Source: Pontibacillus salicampi
GTDB taxonomy: Bacteria > Bacillota > Bacilli > Bacillales > BH030062
Direction: 5' to 3'
NCBI RefSeq assembly: GCF_042434395.1
Contig: NZ_JBHLTP010000004.1
Location: 62,001 to 126,000, forward strand
Length of the DNA: 64,000 nt
Numbering within the stretch: position 1 is the stretch's first letter; each line of letters opens with the position of its first letter. Below are positions 43,753 to 51,346 of the stretch, piece by piece. The notes under the pieces are model-generated. The model was not told the origin of the DNA. It was given only the letters and a program-made list of their open reading frames with translations, and searched no databases. Position numbers and translations under genes: made by a program.

Positions 43753-45210
43753 ATGCTAGAGGAGAAACAAAGGCTGGAGGCTTTAAAAACAATAGCTGAA
43801 ACACTAAATGAGTCTGTGGATCGAGAGGGTATGATTCAGGATGTGCTTGATCAGCTTATTGCCATTACGCATTTTGAGAGTGGATGGGTATTTTTAGAAA
43901 GCGGTAATGTACAGTTAGTAGCAGATACATCACTACCGGAAGCCTTGGCTATGCATGAAAAGGCTGCCATGTGCGGGGAGGATTGCTACTGTGTCAGTAA
44001 ATATAAAAAAGGTAAGCTTACAAGAGCCACGAATATTATGAACTGCAAAAGGATTGAGAAGGCTATTGTAAAGGGAGAGGGCGATACGAACGGTATAACC
44101 CATCATGCAACCGTTCCTCTTAAAACACCAACGCAATCGTTTGGTTTATTGAATGTCGCTGCACCATATAGAGATAATTATGACCAGGCTGAATTGGACT
44201 TATTAGAATCGGTTGCGTATCAAATGGGGACGGCACTGAAAAGGATGGAGCTTTATGAAGTAGAGCAGCAAAGAGTTCATATGCTTCGCCATTTACATAC
44301 GTTATCAAAAGAAATTCAAGAAGCGCACTCCTTTTCTGATATTAGTCAGGTTTCAATGCGTAATTTGAAAAAGCTGTCTTCCATCTTGAGGGTCACGTTG
44401 CGTCTTGCAGGTAATACGTATGGAGACCAAGTATCCGATAGTAGTGCTATGTCCACCTATACCTTATCGGAGGAAGGGGATCAGCTCATTCTTTTTATCA
44501 GGGAAGATATATCGGATATGGAAGAGGAAATGCTTCATCTTGCTGTTGAATATATAACCTTAGGGATAAGAGAGAGGAAGCTAAAGGAGCGGGAAAAGGA
44601 ATTGGCTCGTTTTGAGGAGAGGGCAAAGCTTGCACAGGATTTGCATGATTCCGTAAATCAATTATTATTCTCCGTTCTCTTGACCGCTAAGGGGACGAGG
44701 GCAATTAGTATGGAGGAGAAAGTGCAAGAGCAGCTCCACCATATCCAAACTCTCACATCGGATGCATTGCAGGAAATGAGAAATCTAATACAGCGCTTAA
44801 AGCCACAAGGTATGGAGGAAGGTGTACTTGCTGGATTAACACGGTACGCTGAAAAAATTGGGCTAGCAGTTAAGACCGCATCGAATGGGACGACAAGCCT
44901 TCCTTATCGAGTGGAAGAAGTACTTTGGAGAATAGGGCAGGAAGCGCTCCACAACGCAAGTAAATATGCAGCGTGCCAGCAAGTAACGTTGACGTTAACA
45001 AAGGGAATAGAAGAAGCCGTTCTGGAAATTGACGATGATGGCCGGGGCTTCGATCATGCTATGAGTGAATCCCTACCTTCCTATGGATTAAAGGGAATGC
45101 GTGAACGGGCAGAATTAGCAGGTGGGAGATGTATGATTGAGAGTACACTTGGTAAAGGAACTACGGTTACCGTTACAATTCCTACTCAAAAGGAAGGAGG
45201 TCTTGCATGA
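43753..45210 (+). CDS. Cytoplasmic GAF-domain sensor histidine kinase (HisKA_3, NarL-partner type)
   Basis: Sensor kinase of 485 residues without membrane segments. Residues 1-165 are a GAF domain containing CGEDCYC and MNCKRIE; these cysteines could hold a metal or sense redox state. A further region of about 110 residues precedes the dimerisation helix with the phosphorylated His298 (AQDLHDSVNQLLFS). The HATPase_c domain has IGQEALHNASKYA, DDGRGF and GLKGMRERAELAGG. It overlaps the response regulator gene by four bases. Its ribosome-binding site comes from the adjacent repeat. Confidence 0.92.
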   Translation: MLEEKQRLEALKTIAETLNESVDREGMIQDVLDQLIAITHFESGWVFLESGNVQLVADTSLPEALAMHEKAAMCGEDCYCVSKYKKGKLTRATNIMNCKRIEKAIVKGEGDTNGITHHATVPLKTPTQSFGLLNVAAPYRDNYDQAELDLLESVAYQMGTALKRMELYEVEQQRVHMLRHLHTLSKEIQEAHSFSDISQVSMRNLKKLSSILRVTLRLAGNTYGDQVSDSSAMSTYTLSEEGDQLILFIREDISDMEEEMLHLAVEYITLGIRERKLKEREKELARFEERAKLAQDLHDSVNQLLFSVLLTAKGTRAISMEEKVQEQLHHIQTLTSDALQEMRNLIQRLKPQGMEEGVLAGLTRYAEKIGLAVKTASNGTTSLPYRVEEVLWRIGQEALHNASKYAACQQVTLTLTKGIEEAVLEIDDDGRGFDHAMSESLPSYGLKGMRERAELAGGRCMIESTLGKGTTVTVTIPTQKEGGLA

Positions 45211-45848
45211 CAATACGTTTATTAGTGGCAGATGACCACCATGTTGTTCGGAAAGGGCTCGTTTTTTTCTTTGAGACACAGGATGATTTAGAAGTGGTTG
45301 CTGAAGCAGCAAATGGAAAGGAAGTACTTACAGCTTTAAAGGAGTACGATGTGGACGTTGCCTTGTTGGATGTGCAAATGCCTGAGATGGATGGAATTGA
45401 CACGGCTAAATTCATAAGGGAAACGTATGAAAAGGTAAAAATTTTAATGCTCACCAGCTTTTCAGATTATGATTCGGTTATCCCTGCCATCCAGGCTGGT
45501 GCTAATGGCTACCAGCTCAAGGATGTAGAACCAGATGAATTAGCGGAGGCTATCCGTAAGGTTTATAAGGGAGAAAGTATGATTGATGCAAAGGTCGCAT
45601 CCCATTTAATGAATCATGTGACTGGGGGGACAGATAAAGAAGAAAGAATTAAGCTGGAATCTCTAACTAAAAGAGAAATGGATGTTCTAAAACAAATTAT
45701 GAAAGGTCAAAGCAATAAAGAAATATCAAGTAACCTATTTATAACCGAAAAAACTGTAAAAACGCACGTTTCCAATATATTATCGAAGTTGGAAGTTCAT
45801 GACAGAACACAGGCGGCCCTATTTGCAGTTAAATATTTGAAATCTTAA
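45207..45848 (+). CDS. NarL/LuxR-type response regulator
   Basis: Partner of the kinase, 213 residues. The receiver domain has the acidic pair DD near residue 10, phospho-acceptor Asp55 (ALLDVQMPEMDG), Thr/Ser in MLTSF, and Lys in QLKDVEP. The C-terminal LuxR helix-turn-helix is LTKREMDVLKQIMKGQSNKEISSNLFITEKTVKTHVSNIL (split: LTKREMDVL, then TEKTVKTHVSNIL). The target genes are unknown; the FMN reductase next door is one candidate. Confidence 0.93.
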   Translation: MTIRLLVADDHHVVRKGLVFFFETQDDLEVVAEAANGKEVLTALKEYDVDVALLDVQMPEMDGIDTAKFIRETYEKVKILMLTSFSDYDSVIPAIQAGANGYQLKDVEPDELAEAIRKVYKGESMIDAKVASHLMNHVTGGTDKEERIKLESLTKREMDVLKQIMKGQSNKEISSNLFITEKTVKTHVSNILSKLEVHDRTQAALFAVKYLKS

Positions 45849-45881
45849 TTTACATACTATCTGTCGGCAGGAGGAGAAAAA

Positions 45882-46397
45882 GTGAACATAGTGGTAATTA
45901 ATGGAACGCCAAGAAAATATGGAAGAACTCGTATAGCCGCGAAGCATATTGCAAGCAAAGTGAATGGAAAATTAATCGACCTTAGTACATTAGGTTTGCC
46001 AATGTTTAATGGAGAGGAAGAACTGAATGAGTTGACCAATGTACAGCTAATTCAGGAAACGGCTACGGAAGCAGATGCTTTTATTTGGCTGTCACCTGAA
46101 TACCATGGCGGGATGAGCGGAGCATTAAAGAACTGTCTCGATTTTTTAAATGGAGATCACTTTCGTTCTAAACCTACCTTACTGTTTTCAGTAGCTGGTG
46201 GAGGGAAAGGTGGCATCAATTCTCTGAATCAAATGCGTCTCATTGGAAGGGCGCTTTATGCTCATGTCGTACCAAATCAGATGGTGTTGGATCCCCATTG
46301 CTTTATACGAGAGCAAGATACCCTGACAGAGGATGCTGCTGCTAACGTGCAAAAGCTGTTAGAGGAATTTATACAATTTGCTGATAAGATGAAGTAG
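45882..46397 (+). CDS. NADPH-dependent FMN reductase-like flavoprotein
   Basis: Flavodoxin-fold reductase of 171 residues with GTG start after AGGAGGAG. The FMN phosphate loop is NGTPRKYGRTR, and WLSPEYHGGMSGALKNCLDFL (split: SPEYHGGMSGALKN) is the family signature of azoreductase, chromate-reductase and FMN reductase-like proteins. The physiological electron acceptor is uncertain. It lies 33 bases after the response regulator and is likely co-transcribed with it. Confidence 0.9.
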   Translation: MNIVVINGTPRKYGRTRIAAKHIASKVNGKLIDLSTLGLPMFNGEEELNELTNVQLIQETATEADAFIWLSPEYHGGMSGALKNCLDFLNGDHFRSKPTLLFSVAGGGKGGINSLNQMRLIGRALYAHVVPNQMVLDPHCFIREQDTLTEDAAANVQKLLEEFIQFADKMK

Positions 46398-46442
46398 ACA
46401 TTGGAAAGGGAGAAGCCGATTAGGTCTTCTCCCTTATGCCAT

Positions 46443-46700
46443 CTATACCAACTCCGGCTGATCCATCACAGAGAATGGCGGAATCGTGACCATAGCATGG
46501 TCAATATATTGTAATAGGTTTTGATGTGAGGTTAAAACATCTTCATCCTGAGGGGAATAGTGATATGCATGTAGAAAGGATTCAATCCGTTTTGAAAGGA
46601 TGTCATCCTTTGTGCGTACCATTAGCACTAACAAATCATCCCATTGTCCCCAGAGCGTAAAATATAACGCTTTATCATAATCCGCAATATATACAGACAT
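46443..46700 (-). CDS. YhdB-like small protein
   Basis: An 85-residue protein resembling YhdB of B. subtilis, as I remember it. The sequence DYDKALYFTLWGQWDDLLVLMVRTKDDILSKRIESFLHAYHY is the recognisable part (key pieces QWDDLLVLMVRTKDD and KRIESFLHAYH). Function is unknown. It is acidic and soluble, with no signal peptide. It converges with the FMN reductase gene. Confidence 0.75.
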   Translation of the reverse strand: MSVYIADYDKALYFTLWGQWDDLLVLMVRTKDDILSKRIESFLHAYHYSPQDEDVLTSHQNLLQYIDHAMVTIPPFSVMDQPELV

Positions 46701-46882
46701 ACTCTACATACCCCTTTCACGAAGGGTTACTACTAGTGTAACCGCATCTCCATTTAACAAGCTATAGGATTAATGGTGTCCTTGTTAAAGTATGGGGAAG
46801 AGAGTAAAAAGGTTCTTCGTATAGTTTGTGCAAACGGTAAAAAACTAATGCTGCACCAAACTAAGGAAAGCAGGTGATCAGC

Positions 46883-47071
46883 ATGACAAGCAAAAACGGA
46901 AGCGAAGGAAGCAAAAATCAAAATGCACCAAGCCGTACCGGTAAGCTAAAGGGCGGCAAAATGAACGAAGAATTTGGTAAGGAAATACACACAGGTGATA
47001 ATAATAAAGGAAATGTGTACCGTTCTAAAAAAGGAAGCAAATCGCAGCTGAAAAACCCGCAAAATCATTAA
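46883..47071 (+). CDS. Small basic hydrophilic protein, unknown
   Basis: A 62-residue protein rich in Lys, Gly, Asn and Ser with no hydrophobic stretch. The ATG at 46883 follows GCAGGTGATC; a GTG at 46874 would overlap that site. The composition resembles small spore proteins, but I do not recognise a family and see no sigma-G box with confidence. It is followed by a clear terminator, which supports it as a real transcription unit. Confidence 0.6.
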   Translation: MTSKNGSEGSKNQNAPSRTGKLKGGKMNEEFGKEIHTGDNNKGNVYRSKKGSKSQLKNPQNH

Positions 47072-47079
47072 ATATACAC

Positions 47080-47109
47080 ACTGCAGCATACACGTGCTGC
47101 AGTCTTTTT
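47080..47109 (+). terminator. Rho-independent terminator after the small basic protein gene
   Basis: ACTGCAGCA (47080-47088) pairs with TGCTGCAGT (47095-47103), followed by CTTTTT. Confidence 0.85.
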
Positions 47110-47154
47110 ACGTTTTTATGGCAAAAGCTGCGGGAAGGAGAAGCATAAGAACAA

Positions 47155-47259
47155 ATGGAAGGAAGTGGAAGGATTAGACGAAATACATTTACCATTCTGT
47201 TGATGATCCTCGTTCTCGCGGGAATAGTCATTTTCTATCTTGAACATAGTCCAAACTAA
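47155..47259 (+). CDS. Candidate 34-residue single-pass membrane peptide
   Basis: A short frame begins MEGSGRIRRNTFTI and continues with a clean 18-residue hydrophobic helix (LLMILVLAGIVIF) and a short polar tail. Basic residues before the helix give it an orientation. GGGAAGGAG (47132-47140) is present but 14 bases from the ATG, longer than ideal. It lies between a terminator and a sigma-G promoter. It could be a real small membrane protein; evidence is the helix and weak ribosome-binding site only. Confidence 0.4.
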   Translation: MEGSGRIRRNTFTILLMILVLAGIVIFYLEHSPN

Positions 47260-47290
47260 CAATATGGTAAAAATTAGAATAACCCCTGAG

Positions 47291-47319
47291 GAATAAACGG
47301 CTTTTAGCAAAACATACTA
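47291..47319 (+). promoter_or_regulatory. Sigma-G (forespore) promoter of the yhcN/ylaJ-like gene
   Basis: GAATA (47291-47295), 17 bases, CATACTA (47313-47319), about 35 bases before the start codon. It matches the sigma-G consensus and has the same -10 and spacing as the promoter of the ger operon at 23359. Confidence 0.78.
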
Positions 47320-47353
47320 AGAGCATACTTTATTCTTCAAGGAGGAATTCAAT

Positions 47354-47977
47354 ATGAATTGGAAAATTATCGGTGTAACAGCTCTTTCTGCACTTGTCCT
47401 TTTCGGATGTGGTGGAGATGATAAAGAAGCAAGAATGGGAACGAAAGGCAACAACTATGAGAATAGTGCTCATAATAACGATTATTCTCCACAGGGTGAC
47501 GAGTACAACAATGTTGATTATGACAATGGCCCAAATCAAGGCATGATGGATGGTCAAAATTATAACAATGTAAATGAAGAGGAAAATGTAGGAAACGAAG
47601 ATACTTACCGTAATACCACCAATGATAATAATGGCAACCGCCAGTACAATGTTGCGCGAGAAGCAGCTCAAAAGGTATCCAAGCAAGTAGCAGAAGTAGA
47701 CAGAGCCTATGTGATGAAAACTCGTAACAATGCATTCGTAGCAGTAACTATGAATGATGATGACAACGATAAAGTAGACGATCAGCTTAAATCAGAAATT
47801 GCGAAAGTGGTAAAAAGCACGGATCGTGACATAGACAACGTATATGTCTCCGCTAACGAAAATTTCGTACAAATGAACCGCGATTACGCAGATGATGTAC
47901 GTAACGGTGAACCGATAGAAGGATTCTTTAGAGAATTTGGCCAAATGATCAATCGCTTATTTCCAGAAGTAAGATAA
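47354..47977 (+). CDS. YhcN/YlaJ family spore lipoprotein
   Basis: Lipoprotein of 207 residues. The lipobox LVLFGC puts the lipidated Cys at about residue 19. Residues 20-95 are low-complexity, rich in Asn, Tyr, Asp and Gly; residues 95-207 form the YhcN/YlaJ domain (AAQKVSKQVAEVDRAYVMKTRNNAFVAV, key part EVDRAYVMKTRN). Family members are made in the forespore and sit at the spore inner membrane, where they affect spore outgrowth or germination. The sigma-G promoter upstream agrees. A bidirectional terminator follows. Confidence 0.9.
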   Translation: MNWKIIGVTALSALVLFGCGGDDKEARMGTKGNNYENSAHNNDYSPQGDEYNNVDYDNGPNQGMMDGQNYNNVNEEENVGNEDTYRNTTNDNNGNRQYNVAREAAQKVSKQVAEVDRAYVMKTRNNAFVAVTMNDDDNDKVDDQLKSEIAKVVKSTDRDIDNVYVSANENFVQMNRDYADDVRNGEPIEGFFREFGQMINRLFPEVR

Positions 47978-47982
47978 TGACA

Positions 47983-48016
47983 AGAGAGACCCCGGGCTAA
48001 TGCTCGGGGTCTCTCT
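47983..48016. terminator. Bidirectional terminator between yhcN/ylaJ-like and DUF421 genes
   Basis: A 15-bp stem (47983-47997 with 48002-48016; core GAGACCCCGGGC, one G-U pair) lies between converging genes and includes the stop codon of the DUF421 gene. Confidence 0.85.
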
Positions 48017-48680
48017 GTTGGTATGGTATAACTTCAAGAGACTCCTCTTTATCTAAACAATAAGCAAAAAAGATTTCCGTAACATCTCGGTACCCTTTCC
48101 GAAGTAAAGCCTCAGTGAGCCACTGCTCTTCCTTTCCGATGAGAAGTAAATTACGCTTTTGAATTTTACCTTCTACCACCATAGATAATGGAATTCCTTC
48201 ATAAGGTGGTTCCATTCCCATATCTGCAGGGGTAAGGGGGGTGTATTGAGGCTTAGGAATAACACTGACATCACCATTTGGCTCTAAGAATGCATATTCA
48301 ATGGACGCTACTCGAGGATGACCAGAAGTACGTAATACAGATAACAATTCCACTAATGAGAAACGAGATTTTCTTAAGTTATCTGGAAGTATTTCACCAT
48401 GGCGAATCAGCACAGTAGGCTGTCCAATAATCCAATGCTTTACCCCATCCTTTAGCATTAATTTACTTATAAGATAATGAGTTAAGCCAATTCCGATTAA
48501 ACCAATAAAGCTTTGAAGATACGTATCAATGGAAATAGGCTGAAAGGCAACATATGCAAGAAAGAACAACGCTGCAAAATCATGTGGAGTAAGCTGAGCA
48601 AGTGCCGACTTCCCAAGCAAACGAACAACAAGAATGTACAAGACAAAAATAATTAATAGAGGCGGAAGAAAGGTTAACAT
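47997..48680 (-). CDS. DUF421 (YetF-type) membrane protein
   Basis: A 227-residue protein of the DUF421/YetF family, of unknown function. Three N-terminal helices (residues 3-20, 33-50, 55-78) are followed by a cytoplasmic domain with RHGEILPDNLRKSRFSLVELLSVLR (key part NLRKSRFSLVELLSVLR) and the Pro-rich turn IPKPQYTPLTPADMG. In bacilli some YetF-type proteins are made in spore compartments. The start at 48680 is chosen because AAAGGAG precedes it; an upstream ATG at 48767 adds an unrelated stretch. Confidence 0.87.
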   Translation of the reverse strand: MLTFLPPLLIIFVLYILVVRLLGKSALAQLTPHDFAALFFLAYVAFQPISIDTYLQSFIGLIGIGLTHYLISKLMLKDGVKHWIIGQPTVLIRHGEILPDNLRKSRFSLVELLSVLRTSGHPRVASIEYAFLEPNGDVSVIPKPQYTPLTPADMGMEPPYEGIPLSMVVEGKIQKRNLLLIGKEEQWLTEALLRKGYRDVTEIFFAYCLDKEESLEVIPYQQRDPEH

Positions 48681-48870
48681 ACCCTTGTCTCCTTTCAACG
48701 AAGTCCATTGTAGTTTCTGTGTAAAACAGATGATTATGTACAAACAGCACAAAAAGAATGGATGCAAAGCCTAAACATCCATCCCGTTAAAATAGAAACT
48801 ATCCTTCCAGTCATTCTCGTCTATCTCGCTCATACAATAGAAGTAAGACGCGTAAGAAAGGGAGATGACC

Positions 48871-50280
48871 GTGAATACCCAATATCAAAAAGACCTGCAT
48901 CGTGCGATAGATGAAATAACCGAAGTTGCAGAAGGCTTTGGGTTGGATTTTTACCCAATGCGATATGAGATTTGTCCAGCTGACATTATTTATACCTTCG
49001 GGGCTTATGGAATGCCAACACGATTTTCCCATTGGAGCTTCGGAAAGCAATACCATAAAATGAAGCTACATTATGATTTAGGTCTCAGTAAAATATACGA
49101 ACTCGTCATAAACTCCGACCCCTGCTACGCCTTCTTATTAAATACGAACAGCCTCGTTCAAAACAAACTAATTGTTGCTCACGTTCTTGCCCACTGTGAC
49201 TTTTTCAAAAATAACGTCCGTTTCGAAAATACCAACCGTGACATGGTGGAAAAAATGAGCTCCACCGCCGAACGCATCGCACACTACGAAAAGCTGTACG
49301 GCCGAAAAGAAGTAGAAGAATTCATTGACGCTGTCCTCGCCATCAACGAACATATTGACCCATCCCTATTAAGACCAAAGCTAGCCTGGACCCTAGAAGA
49401 TCTAGAGGAAGAAGAACTGGAAGGACCAAGAGCTACCCCATACGACGATCTCTGGTCCATTGGCGAAGAGAAAAAAGAAAAACCAAAGAAAAGAAAAAAG
49501 AAATTCCCACCACAATCCGAAAAGGATATACTGCTCTTCATCGAAGAATATAGCCGTGAACTAGACGACTGGCAGCGCGACATCATGACCATGATGCGCG
49601 AGGAAATGCTGTATTTCTGGCCACAGCTGGAGACGAAGATCATGAACGAAGGCTGGGCTTCCTATTGGCACGCAAGAATTCTCCGGGAACTGCATTTAAC
49701 GAGTGATGAAGCAATTGAATTTGCAAAATTGAATGCAGGAGTAGTGCAGCCATCAAAAACACAAATCAATCCCTATTACTTAGGATTGAAGATGTTTGAA
49801 GATATTGAGAGACGCTATGACAATCCAAATGAAGAAATGAAACGATTAGGTGTGAAGGCAGGCTCTGGAAGAGAAAAAATGTTTGAGGTGCGGGAAATTG
49901 AATCGGATATATCCTTCCTTCGCAATTATTTAACGAAGGAACTGTGTGGTCGAGAGGACTTGTACCTTTTCCAAAAACAAGGACGCGAGTATAAAATAAC
50001 CGATAAGGATCATGAAGCCATACGAGAACAGCTCGTTACGATGCGAGTCAATGGAGGGTTCCCCTATATTACAGTGGAAAATGGAGATTACCTAAAAAGT
50101 GGTGAATTGTATTTGAAGCATCATTTTGAGGGGATTGAATTAGACTTAGACTACTTGGAGAAGGTGCTTCCTTACATGTATCAGCTGTGGGGAAGGCCGA
50201 TTCATCTGGAGACCAATGTCGAGGACCGGAATATCCTGTTTACGTATGAAGGGAAGAAAGTGAATCGGAAGTTTATATAA
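48871..50280 (+). CDS. spoVR: Stage V sporulation protein SpoVR
   Basis: Protein needed for normal spore cortex formation, 469 residues from GTG 48871 (AAAGGGAG at 48857-48864 gives correct spacing; the ATG at 48865 directly abuts that site). The SpoVR family motifs are EGFGLDFYPMRYEICP, YGMPTRFSHWSFGK, AHVLAHCDFFKNN and NEGWASYWHARIL. The length matches B. subtilis SpoVR (468). Between about 49090 and 49640 codons end in C far more often than in the flanks, which may mark recombination. It is likely monocistronic. Confidence 0.94.
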   Translation: MNTQYQKDLHRAIDEITEVAEGFGLDFYPMRYEICPADIIYTFGAYGMPTRFSHWSFGKQYHKMKLHYDLGLSKIYELVINSDPCYAFLLNTNSLVQNKLIVAHVLAHCDFFKNNVRFENTNRDMVEKMSSTAERIAHYEKLYGRKEVEEFIDAVLAINEHIDPSLLRPKLAWTLEDLEEEELEGPRATPYDDLWSIGEEKKEKPKKRKKKFPPQSEKDILLFIEEYSRELDDWQRDIMTMMREEMLYFWPQLETKIMNEGWASYWHARILRELHLTSDEAIEFAKLNAGVVQPSKTQINPYYLGLKMFEDIERRYDNPNEEMKRLGVKAGSGREKMFEVREIESDISFLRNYLTKELCGREDLYLFQKQGREYKITDKDHEAIREQLVTMRVNGGFPYITVENGDYLKSGELYLKHHFEGIELDLDYLEKVLPYMYQLWGRPIHLETNVEDRNILFTYEGKKVNRKFI

Positions 50281-50419
50281 AGGTTAAGGAAGCAGACGAG
50301 AAGTTTGCTTCCTTCATTTTTGGCATGAGGGGATTTGATAAGGGTGTGCTATCATTTTATTACAATTATAGTAAATAATTTCTGTTATAATTATGGAAAA
50401 AAGAGGGAAGAGTGGCGGG

Positions 50420-51175
50420 ATGATGCTCCATTATGTTGAGTATGATAACGGTAATCCAGAATGGGTGGTTTGCTTGCATGCTATATGCACAGGGCATTTT
50501 ATTTTTAAAGGACAGCTTGCTTGTTTATCTGAGAAGTTTAATGTGCTCCTAATTGATCTTCCGGCGCATTATGGTTCTGGAGATGTAGAGGTAGATTATG
50601 CTGATCCCTTTCGTCACACAACTCGTCTTGTACTGGAGGTGCTCGATGCTGTTGGGATAAAGAAAGCGCACTTTGTAGGAATCTCACTAGGAAGCATTGT
50701 TGCTCATACCATCATGATGCATCATCCAGAACGCGTTAATCGTGTGGTGCTTGGAGGAGCGGTTATCCGTTTTCCAACTATATCGAATCGAATTTTAGCA
50801 GCGACGTTGTTCCTATTTCCGGTACTATCCCATCGGTTTGTATTTCTCTCGCTTATGTATTACATGATGCCTAAACGGCACCACCTATCTGTGAACAGAC
50901 AAATATGGGAAGGCGGGCGCAATATAAAGCGGAAGGCATTCATTGGCTGGGTCCGTGCCCTTCATACATTAGACAGGGTTCTTCCCTTAGAGGCTTTAGA
51001 TCAATTGGAAATACCTCGCCTCTTTATATCCGGCGAAGAGGATCACTCTATTCTTCCTGGTCTTCTTCCGTACACAGATGTCAGCATCATACCAGGGTGT
51101 GGTCACATGGTGAATATGGAACAAGCTGATTTATTCAATCAGAAGATGATGCCATTTTTAATGGAAGAAGTATGA
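50420..51175 (+). CDS. Alpha/beta hydrolase fold protein
   Basis: Hydrolase of about 251 residues. The nucleophile elbow is GISLGSIVAH (Ser), the acid is in FISGEEDHSI, and the His in PGCGHMVNME. An oxyanion region HAICTG lies near the N-terminus. The start is taken at 50420 (or 50423) after AGAGGGAAG; a longer frame from 50393 begins inside a TATAAT promoter box at 50386-50391. The substrate is unknown; esterases, lactonases and haloperoxidase-like enzymes share this plan. Confidence 0.85.
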   Translation: MMLHYVEYDNGNPEWVVCLHAICTGHFIFKGQLACLSEKFNVLLIDLPAHYGSGDVEVDYADPFRHTTRLVLEVLDAVGIKKAHFVGISLGSIVAHTIMMHHPERVNRVVLGGAVIRFPTISNRILAATLFLFPVLSHRFVFLSLMYYMMPKRHHLSVNRQIWEGGRNIKRKAFIGWVRALHTLDRVLPLEALDQLEIPRLFISGEEDHSILPGLLPYTDVSIIPGCGHMVNMEQADLFNQKMMPFLMEEV

Positions 51176-51279
51176 TATTCCCTCACCGTTGTTGAAAAAA
51201 CCTATGCTTCAACCAAAGCATTAATATACCTTCCCTCCTTGCTACAACCACAATTCCCAAACAGGCTCATCCGGCACGA

Positions 51280-51306
51280 ACTGAACAGGTAATGCTTCAT
51301 ACTATA
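51280..51306 (+). promoter_or_regulatory. Candidate sigma-K (late mother-cell) promoter
   Basis: AC (51280-51281), 16 bases, then CATACTATA (51298-51306), which matches the sigma-K pattern AC, 16-17 bases, CATA-N3-TA. It is 40 bases before the start of the cysteine-repeat protein. The -35 part is short, so the match could be chance. Confidence 0.45.
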
Positions 51307-51346
51307 AATACAGGCTAAAATCTAAATTGGGGAAGGGTAAAGCGAT

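Noticed and set aside
47330..47735. Histidine- and isoleucine-rich minus-strand frames opposite the YhcN/YlaJ-like gene
   Set aside because: They are shadows of the Asn/Asp-rich linker codons of the real gene, which has a signal peptide, ribosome-binding site and sigma-G promoter.
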